DNA from: SCGC-AAA076-P13 sp964276235
GTDB lineage: Bacteria > Pseudomonadota > Gammaproteobacteria > Magnimaribacterales > D2472
Reading direction: 5' to 3'
DNA: 64,000 nucleotides
Assembly (NCBI GenBank): GCA_964276235.1
Contig: CAXYEK010000001.1
Span: 124,001-188,000 of the forward strand
The notes beneath the pieces are model-generated. The model was not told the origin of the DNA. It saw nothing but the letters and a program-made list of their open reading frames with translations, and did no database searches. The position numbers and the translations under genes were made by a program. Each line of letters starts with the position of its first letter. The first letter of the stretch is position 1. This document shows positions 42,647 to 51,384 of the stretch, one piece after another.

Positions 42647-44137
42647 TTGGCTTTGTATGTAATCTCTTCTAAGAGCTAAGTTCTTAACTCTTATTTCTTC
42701 ATTTTCTGTATATTTAAGCCAGTTATTTGCTTGAGTTTTAACTTTTTTATCTTTATCTCTAGCAGCTACTCTAAATTGCTTTCTTGCCATTTCAAATTCT
42801 TGAAGTTCAAAGTAAGCTTGTCCTAGTGTTAGATATACTTGTGATACTTTTTTGATCTTTCCTTTTTCTAGGCCTTTTTTTATTGCATCAACTGCTGAAT
42901 CTAGTTTATCTTCAGAAAGGTATAAGTTACCTAATAAAACAAAAGCTTTACCGTCTTTAGATATTTTAGCTGCCTGCTCTAGTACTGGTATGGCTTTATC
43001 TATTTCTTGAGCCATTCTCCATGAGTCGGCAAGTAACTTAAGATTTTTTTCAGTGTCCTTAACAACTGGAACAATTTTTTCCTCTTTAGTTTTTTCGTCA
43101 ACAGTAGTAATCAGCTTCTTTTGGCCAGATACTAGAACTTGAGCAGCCCAGTAAGGATTTTGATTTAATAGCAGTAATTGAGCTAAGGCCAAATACTCTC
43201 CTTCTTTATTTAGAAAATCTTTGGCATGTGCAGCTTTCAAAGTGATCATATAATCTTTTTCTCTTCCAAGCTGACCATAAGTTCCGCCAAGTTGAATAAA
43301 ATATATTTTCTTAGGATATAAATTAACTAGAATTTCATATATTTCTAGTTGTCTTAGAAGAGCATTCTTTTCTCCAAGATCTTTTTTTAATTCACCGATG
43401 GCAGCGGCTAGCATGTTGTACCAGTTTTCTTTTGGCTTATACCCTTCTTCTTCAGCAAGTTGAATAGCTTTCTCATTTGAAGATATTACCTTTTTATAAT
43501 TTCCGACTTGATAATAAGCCGTTCCAAGAAGACCCCATGCTTGTGCTGTTACAGTTTCAACTTCATCCATCCACTGAAGTAAGGTCTCAATGCCTTTTTC
43601 AAAGTCTCCAGTAACCAATGACAATTGAGCCAAAGTATAAAGTGCTGCAGTTCTTATTGGAATTGTAGATTCTGGCTCTGCTAGTACCTGCCTATATGCA
43701 TTAATGGCAGGAGCATAACTTATTTTTAATTCTGATTGTTTCTCTTCTTCTGTTCTCTCATCTTTTTTATTACTATCTGATGGGTCTTTTATGTCTGCAG
43801 TTGCATAATAGGCATAACCTAGCGCATTCCAGACAACTGATCTGTCATAACTTTTCATATTTCCAAAGTTACTTTTAAGCTCAGTTAATATACTAACCGC
43901 AGTTTCCATATCTGGAGCTGGTTCACCCATCTCATCAACTTCTTCTAAGGCCTCATATACTTTAGCCATTTTCTTAGCTGTTTTTGATTGAAGAGCTCGA
44001 GCTTTTTTGTATTTTATTTCTTTCTTTGATTTATCATTAGATGACTGAGCTTGTAAAGTGTTTGAAGTATAAGTAAACGAGAAAGCTAAAATTGCAAATA
44101 AATATAAGAATTTAGATTTTTTAATTATTTTAATCAT
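42641..44137 (-). CDS. TPR-repeat periplasmic protein of the TonB2-type operon
   Basis: A 498-residue exported protein. The signal peptide (FLYLFAILAFSFTYTSNTLQ) ends at an AQ-type cleavage site, and many tetratricopeptide-like helix pairs follow, for example WNALGYAYYATADIK and AWGLLGTAYYQVGNYKKVIS. It is the last gene of the tonB cluster and overlaps tonB by eight bases, so it probably helps the complex in the periplasm. TPR proteins at this position are known in Vibrio-type TonB2 clusters. Confidence 0.82.
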   Translation of the reverse strand: MIKIIKKSKFLYLFAILAFSFTYTSNTLQAQSSNDKSKKEIKYKKARALQSKTAKKMAKVYEALEEVDEMGEPAPDMETAVSILTELKSNFGNMKSYDRSVVWNALGYAYYATADIKDPSDSNKKDERTEEEKQSELKISYAPAINAYRQVLAEPESTIPIRTAALYTLAQLSLVTGDFEKGIETLLQWMDEVETVTAQAWGLLGTAYYQVGNYKKVISSNEKAIQLAEEEGYKPKENWYNMLAAAIGELKKDLGEKNALLRQLEIYEILVNLYPKKIYFIQLGGTYGQLGREKDYMITLKAAHAKDFLNKEGEYLALAQLLLLNQNPYWAAQVLVSGQKKLITTVDEKTKEEKIVPVVKDTEKNLKLLADSWRMAQEIDKAIPVLEQAAKISKDGKAFVLLGNLYLSEDKLDSAVDAIKKGLEKGKIKKVSQVYLTLGQAYFELQEFEMARKQFRVAARDKDKKVKTQANNWLKYTENEEIRVKNLALRRDYIQSQS

Positions 44138-44831
44138 CGTCCGCCATTAAAAATGTGAATCTATGGAGAACACCTTCAACTGAAGTAGGTTTTCCATCAA
44201 CTATCTTTGGTTTATATTTTAGTTTAGCAGAAGCTCTTACAGATGCGCTATTAAATAACGAACATGGTCTCATCTCTTTTGTTGCTTCAGGACTTGGATC
44301 TCCACAATAACCGTCCACAGCAGTTGCATCTTCAACTGAGCCTGTCTCAGTGATTGTAAATGAAACAATTGCATAACCTTCCGTGCCTCTTTCTTGTGCT
44401 CTTCGTGGGTATATAGGTTGAACTTTAAATAATGGGATGTATTCTCCATCTCTAAAGAATGAGCCACCAGCCTTAAAGTTAGCTTTTGGCTTTGCTATAG
44501 AAACATCAATTCCAGTTAATGGTTGAAGGTCTAACTCAGGTTGAGCAATATCCTCAGGTTGTTCTTCTGGTTTTTCAGGTTTATCGACCTCAGTCATAAA
44601 TGTATCAATTTGTCTTTCGGGCATTACAACGTCAGCTAATTTTATTGAGTTATCCTCTTTCATACCACTATCCCCTAATGATATGAGCACAACCATAATG
44701 AAAAATAAGAATGAAGTAATGATTGCAGATAAGCCAATGCCAGCAAGATATTTATTTGCATTAAATGCCTTATTGTATAAAGCCTGTATTGGCTTCAATA
44801 CAGAACTAATTGCTGTTTTGATTTGATCCAT
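44130..44831 (-). CDS. tonB: TonB family energy-transducing protein
   Basis: Spans the periplasm to pass ion-motive energy to outer-membrane receptors. It has 233 residues: one membrane helix (about 28-53, LAGIGLSAIITSFLFFIMVV), a short proline/glutamate linker (DKPEKPEEQPEDIAQPE), and a C-terminal TonB domain with LFKVQPIYPRRAQERGTEGY and IVSFTITETGSVEDATAV. The brief linker is typical of TonB2-type proteins. Confidence 0.92.
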   Translation of the reverse strand: MDQIKTAISSVLKPIQALYNKAFNANKYLAGIGLSAIITSFLFFIMVVLISLGDSGMKEDNSIKLADVVMPERQIDTFMTEVDKPEKPEEQPEDIAQPELDLQPLTGIDVSIAKPKANFKAGGSFFRDGEYIPLFKVQPIYPRRAQERGTEGYAIVSFTITETGSVEDATAVDGYCGDPSPEATKEMRPCSLFNSASVRASAKLKYKPKIVDGKPTSVEGVLHRFTFLMADDD

Positions 44832-44837
44832 ATATTG

Positions 44838-45248
44838 TTATTTTGGTTCTGAGGCTAAAGATATTGCATTAACTCCTGCTTCTCGAGCTCCATCCATAAC
44901 TTGAATAATTGTATCTGCCATAGCTTTTTCATCAGCTTGTATCACAACAGATCCTTTAGGGTTGTCTGCAAGAAGCTTAACGACGTTAGCCTTAACTTGA
45001 CGAACATCTATTCTTCTTCCGTCCATCCAAACTTCTCCGGTAGGACCTACAGCAATTAATATGGCTGCATTTTCTTGAGTTTCAGCAGTATCTGAATCAG
45101 GACGGTTAATTTCAAGACCTGGTTCTTTAATAAAGTTTGCAGTAACAATAAAGAAAATAAGCATGATGAATACAACATCAAGCATTGGGGTTAAATTAAT
45201 TTCATCGCTTTCTTCTTGAACTGCGCTAGTTATTGCATTTCTTCTCAT
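44838..45248 (-). CDS. exbD: ExbD/TolR biopolymer transport protein
   Basis: Partner of ExbB in the ion channel that energises TonB. The 136 residues contain EINLTPMLDVVFIMLIFFIV, where the aspartate after ML is the conserved proton-carrying residue, and a periplasmic domain with VIQADEKAMADTIIQVMDGA. Located between exbB and tonB in one operon. Confidence 0.95.
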   Translation of the reverse strand: MRRNAITSAVQEESDEINLTPMLDVVFIMLIFFIVTANFIKEPGLEINRPDSDTAETQENAAILIAVGPTGEVWMDGRRIDVRQVKANVVKLLADNPKGSVVIQADEKAMADTIIQVMDGAREAGVNAISLASEPK

Positions 45249-45260
45249 AATATTCCCCTA

Positions 45261-45791
45261 CTAAATATCTCTTTTTATAATTTCGTTAAGCTCTTCTTCA
45301 TGTCTTTTACTTGTACTAGTTAAATATATGGCTGCAAATGATCCTGATAATGCTGCAACCATACCAGCCATTGTTGGTAGAGTAGCCTTTGAAACTCCTC
45401 CAGCCATGGCTCTTGCATCTCCGCCACCATTGAATGCCATTACTTGGAAAACTTCTATCATCCCAGTCACAGTCCCTAACAAACCAAGTAAGGGCGCTAA
45501 GACAATACAGGTTTGTATAATGCTTATATTCTTATTGATTTCCATTTTAGCTTGAGACATCATCTTTTCTCTTATTTGAAGAGCATGCCAGGATTTCTTA
45601 TCTGTTCTAGAATTCCATTTCTCTGCTAGGGTGGAGACATATTCTCCATGAGCTGAAGAAAGATACCAGATTCTTTCAAAAATCATACCCCACATAAAGA
45701 AAACAAGAATAGCAATTAACCAAAGCACACTTCCGCCCTGCTCCATAAAGTCTCTTATGGATGAAAATGCTTCTGTTATTGCAAATAGCAT
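45261..45791 (-). CDS. exbB: ExbB/TolQ/MotA proton-channel protein
   Basis: A 176-residue three-helix channel subunit. Its SVLWLIAILVFFMWGMIFER helix and the signature APLLGLLGTVTGMIEVFQ and MAGGVSKATLPTMAGMVAAL match the ExbB2 type. It lies ten bases downstream of a second, larger ExbB-like gene. Confidence 0.94.
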   Translation of the reverse strand: MLFAITEAFSSIRDFMEQGGSVLWLIAILVFFMWGMIFERIWYLSSAHGEYVSTLAEKWNSRTDKKSWHALQIREKMMSQAKMEINKNISIIQTCIVLAPLLGLLGTVTGMIEVFQVMAFNGGGDARAMAGGVSKATLPTMAGMVAALSGSFAAIYLTSTSKRHEEELNEIIKRDI

Positions 45792-45800
45792 ACTAAATAC

Positions 45801-47189
45801 CTATTTAGATTCTGCTCTCTCAGCAAGAATACCAGTGCTTTGTTCTTCAAGAACACCAATTATTCCTCTTGCAGATGACTGAGTAAAGGAGTGAAGTAAG
45901 CTAGTTGGAATAGCAACAAGAAGCCCTAAAACTGTTGTTACTAATGCTTGTGAAATACCACCAGCCATTAGCTTAGGATCTCCAGTTCCATATAAAGTAA
46001 TCATTTGGAAAGTTACGATCATTCCTGTAACTGTTCCTAATAGACCGGCTAAAGGCGCAATAACTGAAATAATTTTTATAAAACCAATACCAGAATCTAT
46101 TGCAGGTCTCTCAGCCATAATAGCTTCGGCAAGTTTAAGCTCAAGAGTATCAATGTCTTTATCAAAGTTATCTTTACCGACTTTTAGCACTCTTCCAAGT
46201 GGATTAGCTATATCTGCAGCTTCGTTATTTGCTTGTTTCCTAACAGCAGTTCCTATCGTGTAAAGACTAAATAGTTTCCAGAATGAGAATAAGACTGCAA
46301 TGATACCAACAGCGATAATTGCATACCCAACTTCTCTACCTTGTTGAGCTCTCTCTAGTAATGAAGGAGTTTGAATTAAGTTAGCAAGTAAACTTCCGCC
46401 AGTAGGTCCCGTAGGATCTACTCCAAATCTTACTTGATCGCCAACTTCAGCATTTCCTATTTTCTTAGCTGTTTTAGTAAATCTTCCTGCAGGTTGCCTA
46501 GGTAAAAATGCATATTGCCCTTTGGTGGTTGCGTATTCTAGATACTTGCCGTCACAGACTGCATTAAATAAGCCTACTCTAGTAACTTCACATTGCGAAG
46601 TAACGCCGTCTACATCTATAACATCAGTTGTAAATGAAACAACTTGACCACTAGCAACCATTTCTCTTTGAAGTTCATACCAAAGACCTTCTATTTCTCT
46701 TATAGTTGGTAACTCAGTAGCCCCAGACATTTTGCCAGTAAGATTATTTAGGAAATCAACTCTTTCTTGGCCATATTCTGCGCCAGTTAAAGAGCCTGAA
46801 AACTGAACAGCAGCTTCTCCTGCAGAACTTTGCAGATGTCCGAATAGCTCAGTAAGAGAACCTAGTTCTTTTTTATAAGCATCTTCTTTAACTCTTAGAA
46901 TGTCTTCATTCTTTTTATATGTAGCTTCAAGAGTGTCAGCAATTTTTTCTTGACGAGCTAATTCTCTTTTTTCAGCAGCTAAAATCGAAGCTTGCTTATT
47001 CTTATTAGCCATAAATTCGTTTTCTCTAACATCATTCGCAGATTGCTCCTGTGTCTTTCCCTCTTTTACAAGAGCTAGTAGAGCTTCAACTGTTGAAATC
47101 TCTTGGACTTCTTCAGATGCATCTTGTGCAAAAACAAAACTACTTAAAGAAAGAACTAATAATGCTGGAATTAAATATAAATTTTTCAT
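45801..47189 (-). CDS. Large ExbB-like protein with exported N-terminal domain (TtpC type)
   Basis: A 462-residue protein. It has a signal peptide (LYLIPALLVLSLSSFVFAQ), a long periplasmic coiled coil (about 30-130), and then a membrane channel domain with APLAGLLGTVTGMIVTFQ and MAGGISQALVTTVLGLLVAI. The combination of an extra exported domain and an ExbB core is that of the TtpC component required by Vibrio TonB2 systems. It overlaps the upstream DUF3450 gene by one base. Confidence 0.88.
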   Translation of the reverse strand: MKNLYLIPALLVLSLSSFVFAQDASEEVQEISTVEALLALVKEGKTQEQSANDVRENEFMANKNKQASILAAEKRELARQEKIADTLEATYKKNEDILRVKEDAYKKELGSLTELFGHLQSSAGEAAVQFSGSLTGAEYGQERVDFLNNLTGKMSGATELPTIREIEGLWYELQREMVASGQVVSFTTDVIDVDGVTSQCEVTRVGLFNAVCDGKYLEYATTKGQYAFLPRQPAGRFTKTAKKIGNAEVGDQVRFGVDPTGPTGGSLLANLIQTPSLLERAQQGREVGYAIIAVGIIAVLFSFWKLFSLYTIGTAVRKQANNEAADIANPLGRVLKVGKDNFDKDIDTLELKLAEAIMAERPAIDSGIGFIKIISVIAPLAGLLGTVTGMIVTFQMITLYGTGDPKLMAGGISQALVTTVLGLLVAIPTSLLHSFTQSSARGIIGVLEEQSTGILAERAESK

Positions 47190-47938
47190 TACACTTCTCC
47201 TTTGATGACTGGCATCAGCAGCATATCTGTTGGAGCTAATTTCTTAGCCATCCTAATGCCGTTTCTAATTGGTTTTCTGTAGCTACCTGGCAGCTCATCC
47301 CATGAAGCCGTCTCGTTATTCCATCTTCCACTAGATTGCTCGTCTTTTGTTTGATAGAACATTCCTATTCTTCCGATAACTAATATATTAACAACAGTTC
47401 CATCTTGCAAAGAACTTTCATAAGTATCTATTTTTCTTCCATACTCTGCTTCAATATTGTAAGCCTCTAGGACTTGTCTAACTTGCTCTGAAGCAGTAAC
47501 TTTTGGTTTAGCCAATGAAGCTCGCACTAAATCAATTCTGTTTTGTCTTTCATCTAGTCTGAAGGGAGTATCAAGACCTATAAATGTTTCAAGACTTTCT
47601 AGCATTCTTTGAGCTAATGGTGGTATTTGTCTTTGGACTATAACTACCTGAACTAATTGCTCATCCAACTGATCCATTAGATCAAGTTGAGCTTGGATTT
47701 GAATTCGTTTTTGTTCGTTATAAAGTTTTAGGCCTTCAACTTGTTTTGATACTGCCTTCCACTCATTAACAATTTTATCTGTCTTTTTTTCTGTATCATC
47801 TATTTTGTCCTGTGACGAAGCGGATAATAGTTGGTTTTCTCTTCCTACTTCAAGAACCATCTCCATCTCAGATGCTGTCACAAAATTAGACATAGAAATT
47901 AGAACAAACAGATGTGCTAAATTTAACTTCTTCTTCAT
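47189..47938 (-). CDS. DUF3450 periplasmic protein
   Basis: A 249-residue exported protein, first gene of the TonB2-type operon. After a signal peptide (NLAHLFVLISMSNFVTA) comes a coiled coil with VNEWKAVSKQVEGLKLYNEQ and a globular part with VVIVQRQIPPLAQRMLESL and LVIGRIGMFYQTKDEQSSGR, features of DUF3450. Its precise role is unknown, but this gene nearly always precedes ttpC. AGGGAG lies before the ATG. Confidence 0.88.
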   Translation of the reverse strand: MKKKLNLAHLFVLISMSNFVTASEMEMVLEVGRENQLLSASSQDKIDDTEKKTDKIVNEWKAVSKQVEGLKLYNEQKRIQIQAQLDLMDQLDEQLVQVVIVQRQIPPLAQRMLESLETFIGLDTPFRLDERQNRIDLVRASLAKPKVTASEQVRQVLEAYNIEAEYGRKIDTYESSLQDGTVVNILVIGRIGMFYQTKDEQSSGRWNNETASWDELPGSYRKPIRNGIRMAKKLAPTDMLLMPVIKGEV

Positions 47939-48106
47939 ATTAATCTCCCTAAAAGATTGCTTATATTAACAGTCTATATGTCATTTTTAAAACTTTTTTT
48001 TTAGTTTTAAAAAATTATAGTAATGCCACTAAAAATGTAGTAACAATATACCAATTAAATATATTCATATAATTAATAATGTTAAAACATTATATTCAAA
48101 AAATTC

Positions 48107-48961
48107 TTACTTCATAACTTTAAAGAATAGTGTTGGAGTATCTTTCTTATACTTAACATATTCATCTTCGTGTCCCCATTTTTTATCACTCATAGTCTCT
48201 AACATTCTTACTCCACTTACATAAACCAAAAGAAGATATGTAAATATTGGTGATATTAATGTTAAATATTGAAGGCCTGATAAGGATGAGATTGACATCA
48301 CAGCAATACCTAACCATAAAAGTATTTCACCAAAGTAATTTGGGTGTCTAGATTTTGACCACAAACCAGAGGTTATAAACTTATTTTTATTCTCAGCATT
48401 TGCCCTAAATTTTGATTTTTGATTGTCTGCTACTACTTCGATACCAAAACCTAGTAAGAACAATAATGCTCCAATAAAGAAAATAGTATTCATTAGGATT
48501 CCGTCTGGCGATGCTATAGCTGTTAGTGCACACATTGAACATAATGAGACCCACAAACCTTGCAGCGTCCATGTCATAAAGAATTGTGTTGATGATGGCT
48601 TAATAGATCTAAATCTTTTATCTTCCCCATCTTTTTTAATCCTCATAAAGAGAAATGATCCCAGCCTTAGTGCCCATAGAGTAATAAATATTGCAATAAT
48701 CATATTCCCAATATTTAAAGTGTTCTCATAATTATCTGAGCTCAGCATGGCAAACCAAATGACAGTTATATAAGTAATACTCCCAGAAAGGTCATAAAAT
48801 TTTTCAGTTTGAAAAACATATGCTGGAATAAATAATACCCATTGAATACAGAATGCTAAAATTACAGCCTGCATAACAATGTCCAAACCTGTTGCTGTGG
48901 CAATACTCAACGCAAATAAGAAAGTTGCAGCTGATATTGAGATATTAATTACTTGTTTCAT
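48107..48961 (-). CDS. DUF1295 membrane protein (steroid-reductase/methyltransferase-like)
   Basis: A 284-residue protein with about seven hydrophobic segments and the conserved C-terminal block ITSGLWSKSRHPNYFGEILL, LWLGIAVMS and KKDTPTLFFKV. DUF1295 is related to 3-oxo-5-alpha-steroid reductases and isoprenylcysteine methyltransferases; the bacterial substrate is unknown. The ATG at 48961 follows GGGAGA and overlaps the stop of the M2 peptidase gene (TAATG). Confidence 0.85.
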   Translation of the reverse strand: MKQVINISISAATFLFALSIATATGLDIVMQAVILAFCIQWVLFIPAYVFQTEKFYDLSGSITYITVIWFAMLSSDNYENTLNIGNMIIAIFITLWALRLGSFLFMRIKKDGEDKRFRSIKPSSTQFFMTWTLQGLWVSLCSMCALTAIASPDGILMNTIFFIGALLFLLGFGIEVVADNQKSKFRANAENKNKFITSGLWSKSRHPNYFGEILLWLGIAVMSISSLSGLQYLTLISPIFTYLLLVYVSGVRMLETMSDKKWGHEDEYVKYKKDTPTLFFKVMK

Positions 48962-50775
48962 TATTTCTCCCATCCGCATGCTCTATTCTCATTTTTTTTA
49001 TCCAACCAATCCTTTAATGGCTTGTAATAATTCATCACAGAACTTCCACTTAATTTTCTGGAGCCAGTGATATTTTCAAATGCATCTTGCCATGGCGCAC
49101 TTTGACCCATTGCCATTGTAGAGATAATTTTTTCACCAACTTTTGAATTTCCATATATAGAACATTCATGGAGTGCTCCCTGAAAATTCATTTCATTACA
49201 CAATGATTCATGGAATTGGTATTGCATGATTCTGGCAAGATAGTATCTTGTATAAGGAGTATTTCCAGGAATATGATACTTAGCACCTGGATCAAAGTAC
49301 TCTTCTGTTCTAACAACTGGAGATGTTATTCCTTGATATGACTCTCTCATATCCCACCAAGATTGATTTAAATTAGATTCATCAATCTCGCCATTAAAAA
49401 TTCCTGATCTCCATTTATCTAACATCAATGCCCAAGGTATAACTACAACACCCTCTAGAGCTTGTTTCATGAGCAAGCCTATTTCATCTTTTTTTGCAGC
49501 TTCTGCTTCTTCTGCTGATATAAAACCAATATCATTAAGATAACCTGGTGTAATTGATAGAGTTAGTAAATCACCGAAAGCTTCATGAAAACCATCATTA
49601 GCTCCACCTTGAAACAAAGTAGGTAAATGGTTGTAAGCTTGATAATAGAAAATATGTCCTAATTCATGGTGAATGGTACTGAAGTCTTCTTCATTTTTTT
49701 CAATACACATCTTTATTCTTAAGTCATTATTTGCAGAGTCTAAGTTCCATGCAGATGCATGGCATTGAACTGATCTGTCTGCTGGTTTAATAAATAGTGA
49801 TCGATCCCAAAATGTTTCAGGAAGGGAATCAAAGCCCATAGACAAAAAGAAATTTTCAGCATATTCAACCATCTCCTTTTCACTGATATTCCTATCTTTA
49901 ATTATTTGAGTAACATCAATAGAATTTGTTTCTTCTGCTTTGTATACAAGATCATAAATATTTGTCCATGACTGTCCCCACATGTTTCCCAAGAGATGCA
50001 CTGGCAATGGACCATCAAGAGGAACTTCTTCATCTCCATACATAGAATTAAGTTCACTTCTAACATGACAATGCAATGCATCATATAGAGGCTTTACTTC
50101 TTCCCAAACTCTGTCTGTTTCTTGTAAAAATTCTTCTGCTGGCATGTCGTATTTACTGAACCATAAATCGCTTAGACCTTCAAAACCAAGATCTTTTGAT
50201 CCTTGATTTCCAATTTCAACCATACGCATATACATCGGCTTCATAGGTTTACCTATTTCATGCCAGCCAGTCCAGGCTTTAAGTAATTCGCTAGGATCTC
50301 TTGAATTGTCTAAAATTTGTTCGAAATCGCCTAACTCATAGCATGTTCCATCTTCATAACAATGCTTACCACTACCATACATTGCATCAAGTTGCGTTGA
50401 TATTGTGGAGAGTTCCCCAGCTAGAACTTCATTAAATGGTGGTGGCATAACAAAAGAACTTTTCAAAAGCTCTAATTGTCTTCTGTTTGAGGTTGATGTC
50501 TCAAGGTCATTAAATAAGGATGCTTCCCTTGAGGTCTCTAAAGCTTTTAAAGTATATCTTTTAGAATAATCAGATAATACTTTTTGAGAGTCATAGGTTA
50601 TAAAATTTGAACCAATCCAATATGCAGAGCTGACAATCGGTCCTTCGGTTAAGTTATCTTTCTCAACAGAAGCTAAAAACGCATCCAAATCATCTAAAGA
50701 CTTAGATTGTTCGCCACTTGGAGCGCAAGAAGTTACAATTGCAGATATGGCAATTAATATAAATAATTTTTTCAT
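48961..50775 (-). CDS. Peptidase M2 (angiotensin-converting-enzyme-like) lipoprotein
   Basis: A zinc peptidyl-dipeptidase of 604 residues. The zinc motif HHELGHIFYYQAY lies near residues 367-379, with the third ligand in GFHEAFGDLL. WDMRESYQGITSPVVR and DPGAKYHIPGNTPYTRYYLA also match M2 enzymes. The N-terminus is a lipoprotein signal (LFILIAISAIVTSC), so it should sit on a membrane facing the periplasm. Start at 50775 chosen by GGAGG and the signal peptide. It probably feeds on peptides. Confidence 0.92.
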   Translation of the reverse strand: MKKLFILIAISAIVTSCAPSGEQSKSLDDLDAFLASVEKDNLTEGPIVSSAYWIGSNFITYDSQKVLSDYSKRYTLKALETSREASLFNDLETSTSNRRQLELLKSSFVMPPPFNEVLAGELSTISTQLDAMYGSGKHCYEDGTCYELGDFEQILDNSRDPSELLKAWTGWHEIGKPMKPMYMRMVEIGNQGSKDLGFEGLSDLWFSKYDMPAEEFLQETDRVWEEVKPLYDALHCHVRSELNSMYGDEEVPLDGPLPVHLLGNMWGQSWTNIYDLVYKAEETNSIDVTQIIKDRNISEKEMVEYAENFFLSMGFDSLPETFWDRSLFIKPADRSVQCHASAWNLDSANNDLRIKMCIEKNEEDFSTIHHELGHIFYYQAYNHLPTLFQGGANDGFHEAFGDLLTLSITPGYLNDIGFISAEEAEAAKKDEIGLLMKQALEGVVVIPWALMLDKWRSGIFNGEIDESNLNQSWWDMRESYQGITSPVVRTEEYFDPGAKYHIPGNTPYTRYYLARIMQYQFHESLCNEMNFQGALHECSIYGNSKVGEKIISTMAMGQSAPWQDAFENITGSRKLSGSSVMNYYKPLKDWLDKKNENRACGWEK

Positions 50776-50819
50776 TAGTTTCCTCCGGATAATAAAATAA
50801 CACAAAAATAATAAATATT

Positions 50820-51384
50820 ATGAAAATTTCAACCAATCAATTTAAAAATGGAACTAAGCTTTTAATAGATAATGCTCCTTGCTCAATCATAGAGCATGAG
50901 TTTCATAAACCTGGCAAAGGGCAAGCAGTAATGAGAGTTAAATATAAGAATTTGCTCACTGGAAATACTAATGATAAAACATTTAAATCAGGTGAATCTG
51001 CAGAAACTGCTGATGTGAATCATAAAGATATGGAATTCCTTTATACGGATGGAGATATTTGGCATTTTATGGATACAACTACCTATGAACAAATAGAGAT
51101 AGGCCTGTCAGAGATAGGTAAGCGCGAAGAAATGGCTTGTTGGTCAAGAAATTTGTGAAATTATCTTATGGGATGAAAGACCTATATTGGTAGACCCACC
51201 AGTTACCGTAGAATTAAAAATTGCAAAATCAGAACCTGGTGTTAAGGGTGACACCGTTTCAGGGGCAACTAAACCTGCAGAATTAATTACAGGAGTAATT
51301 GTTCAAGTTCCTTTATTTGTAAACGAAGGGGAAGTCATTAAAGTTGATACTAGAGATGAGAGCTATGTAGGCAGAGCCAAGTAA
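50820..51384 (+). CDS. efp: Elongation factor P (frameshifted)
   Basis: Relieves ribosome stalling at polyproline. The first part has FHKPGKGQAVMRVKYKNLLT with the modifiable lysine K33, and DGDIWHFMDTTTYEQ, then its frame ends at 51158. The continuation KKWLVGQEI, LWDERPILVDPPVTVELKI, DPxxKGDT-type EPGVKGDTVSGATKPAELI and GEVIKVDTRDESYVGRAK lies one frame away. One surplus base in GGTAAGCGCGAAG near 51118-51124 explains this; the repaired protein has about 187 residues, the normal size. The modification genes epmAB are not in the window. Confidence 0.92.

Noticed and set aside
47984..48013. 11-bp AT-only inverted repeat between the DUF1295 gene and the tonB operon as a terminator
   Set aside because: The stem is nearly all A/T and no U tract follows on the minus strand, where the upstream transcript would end.
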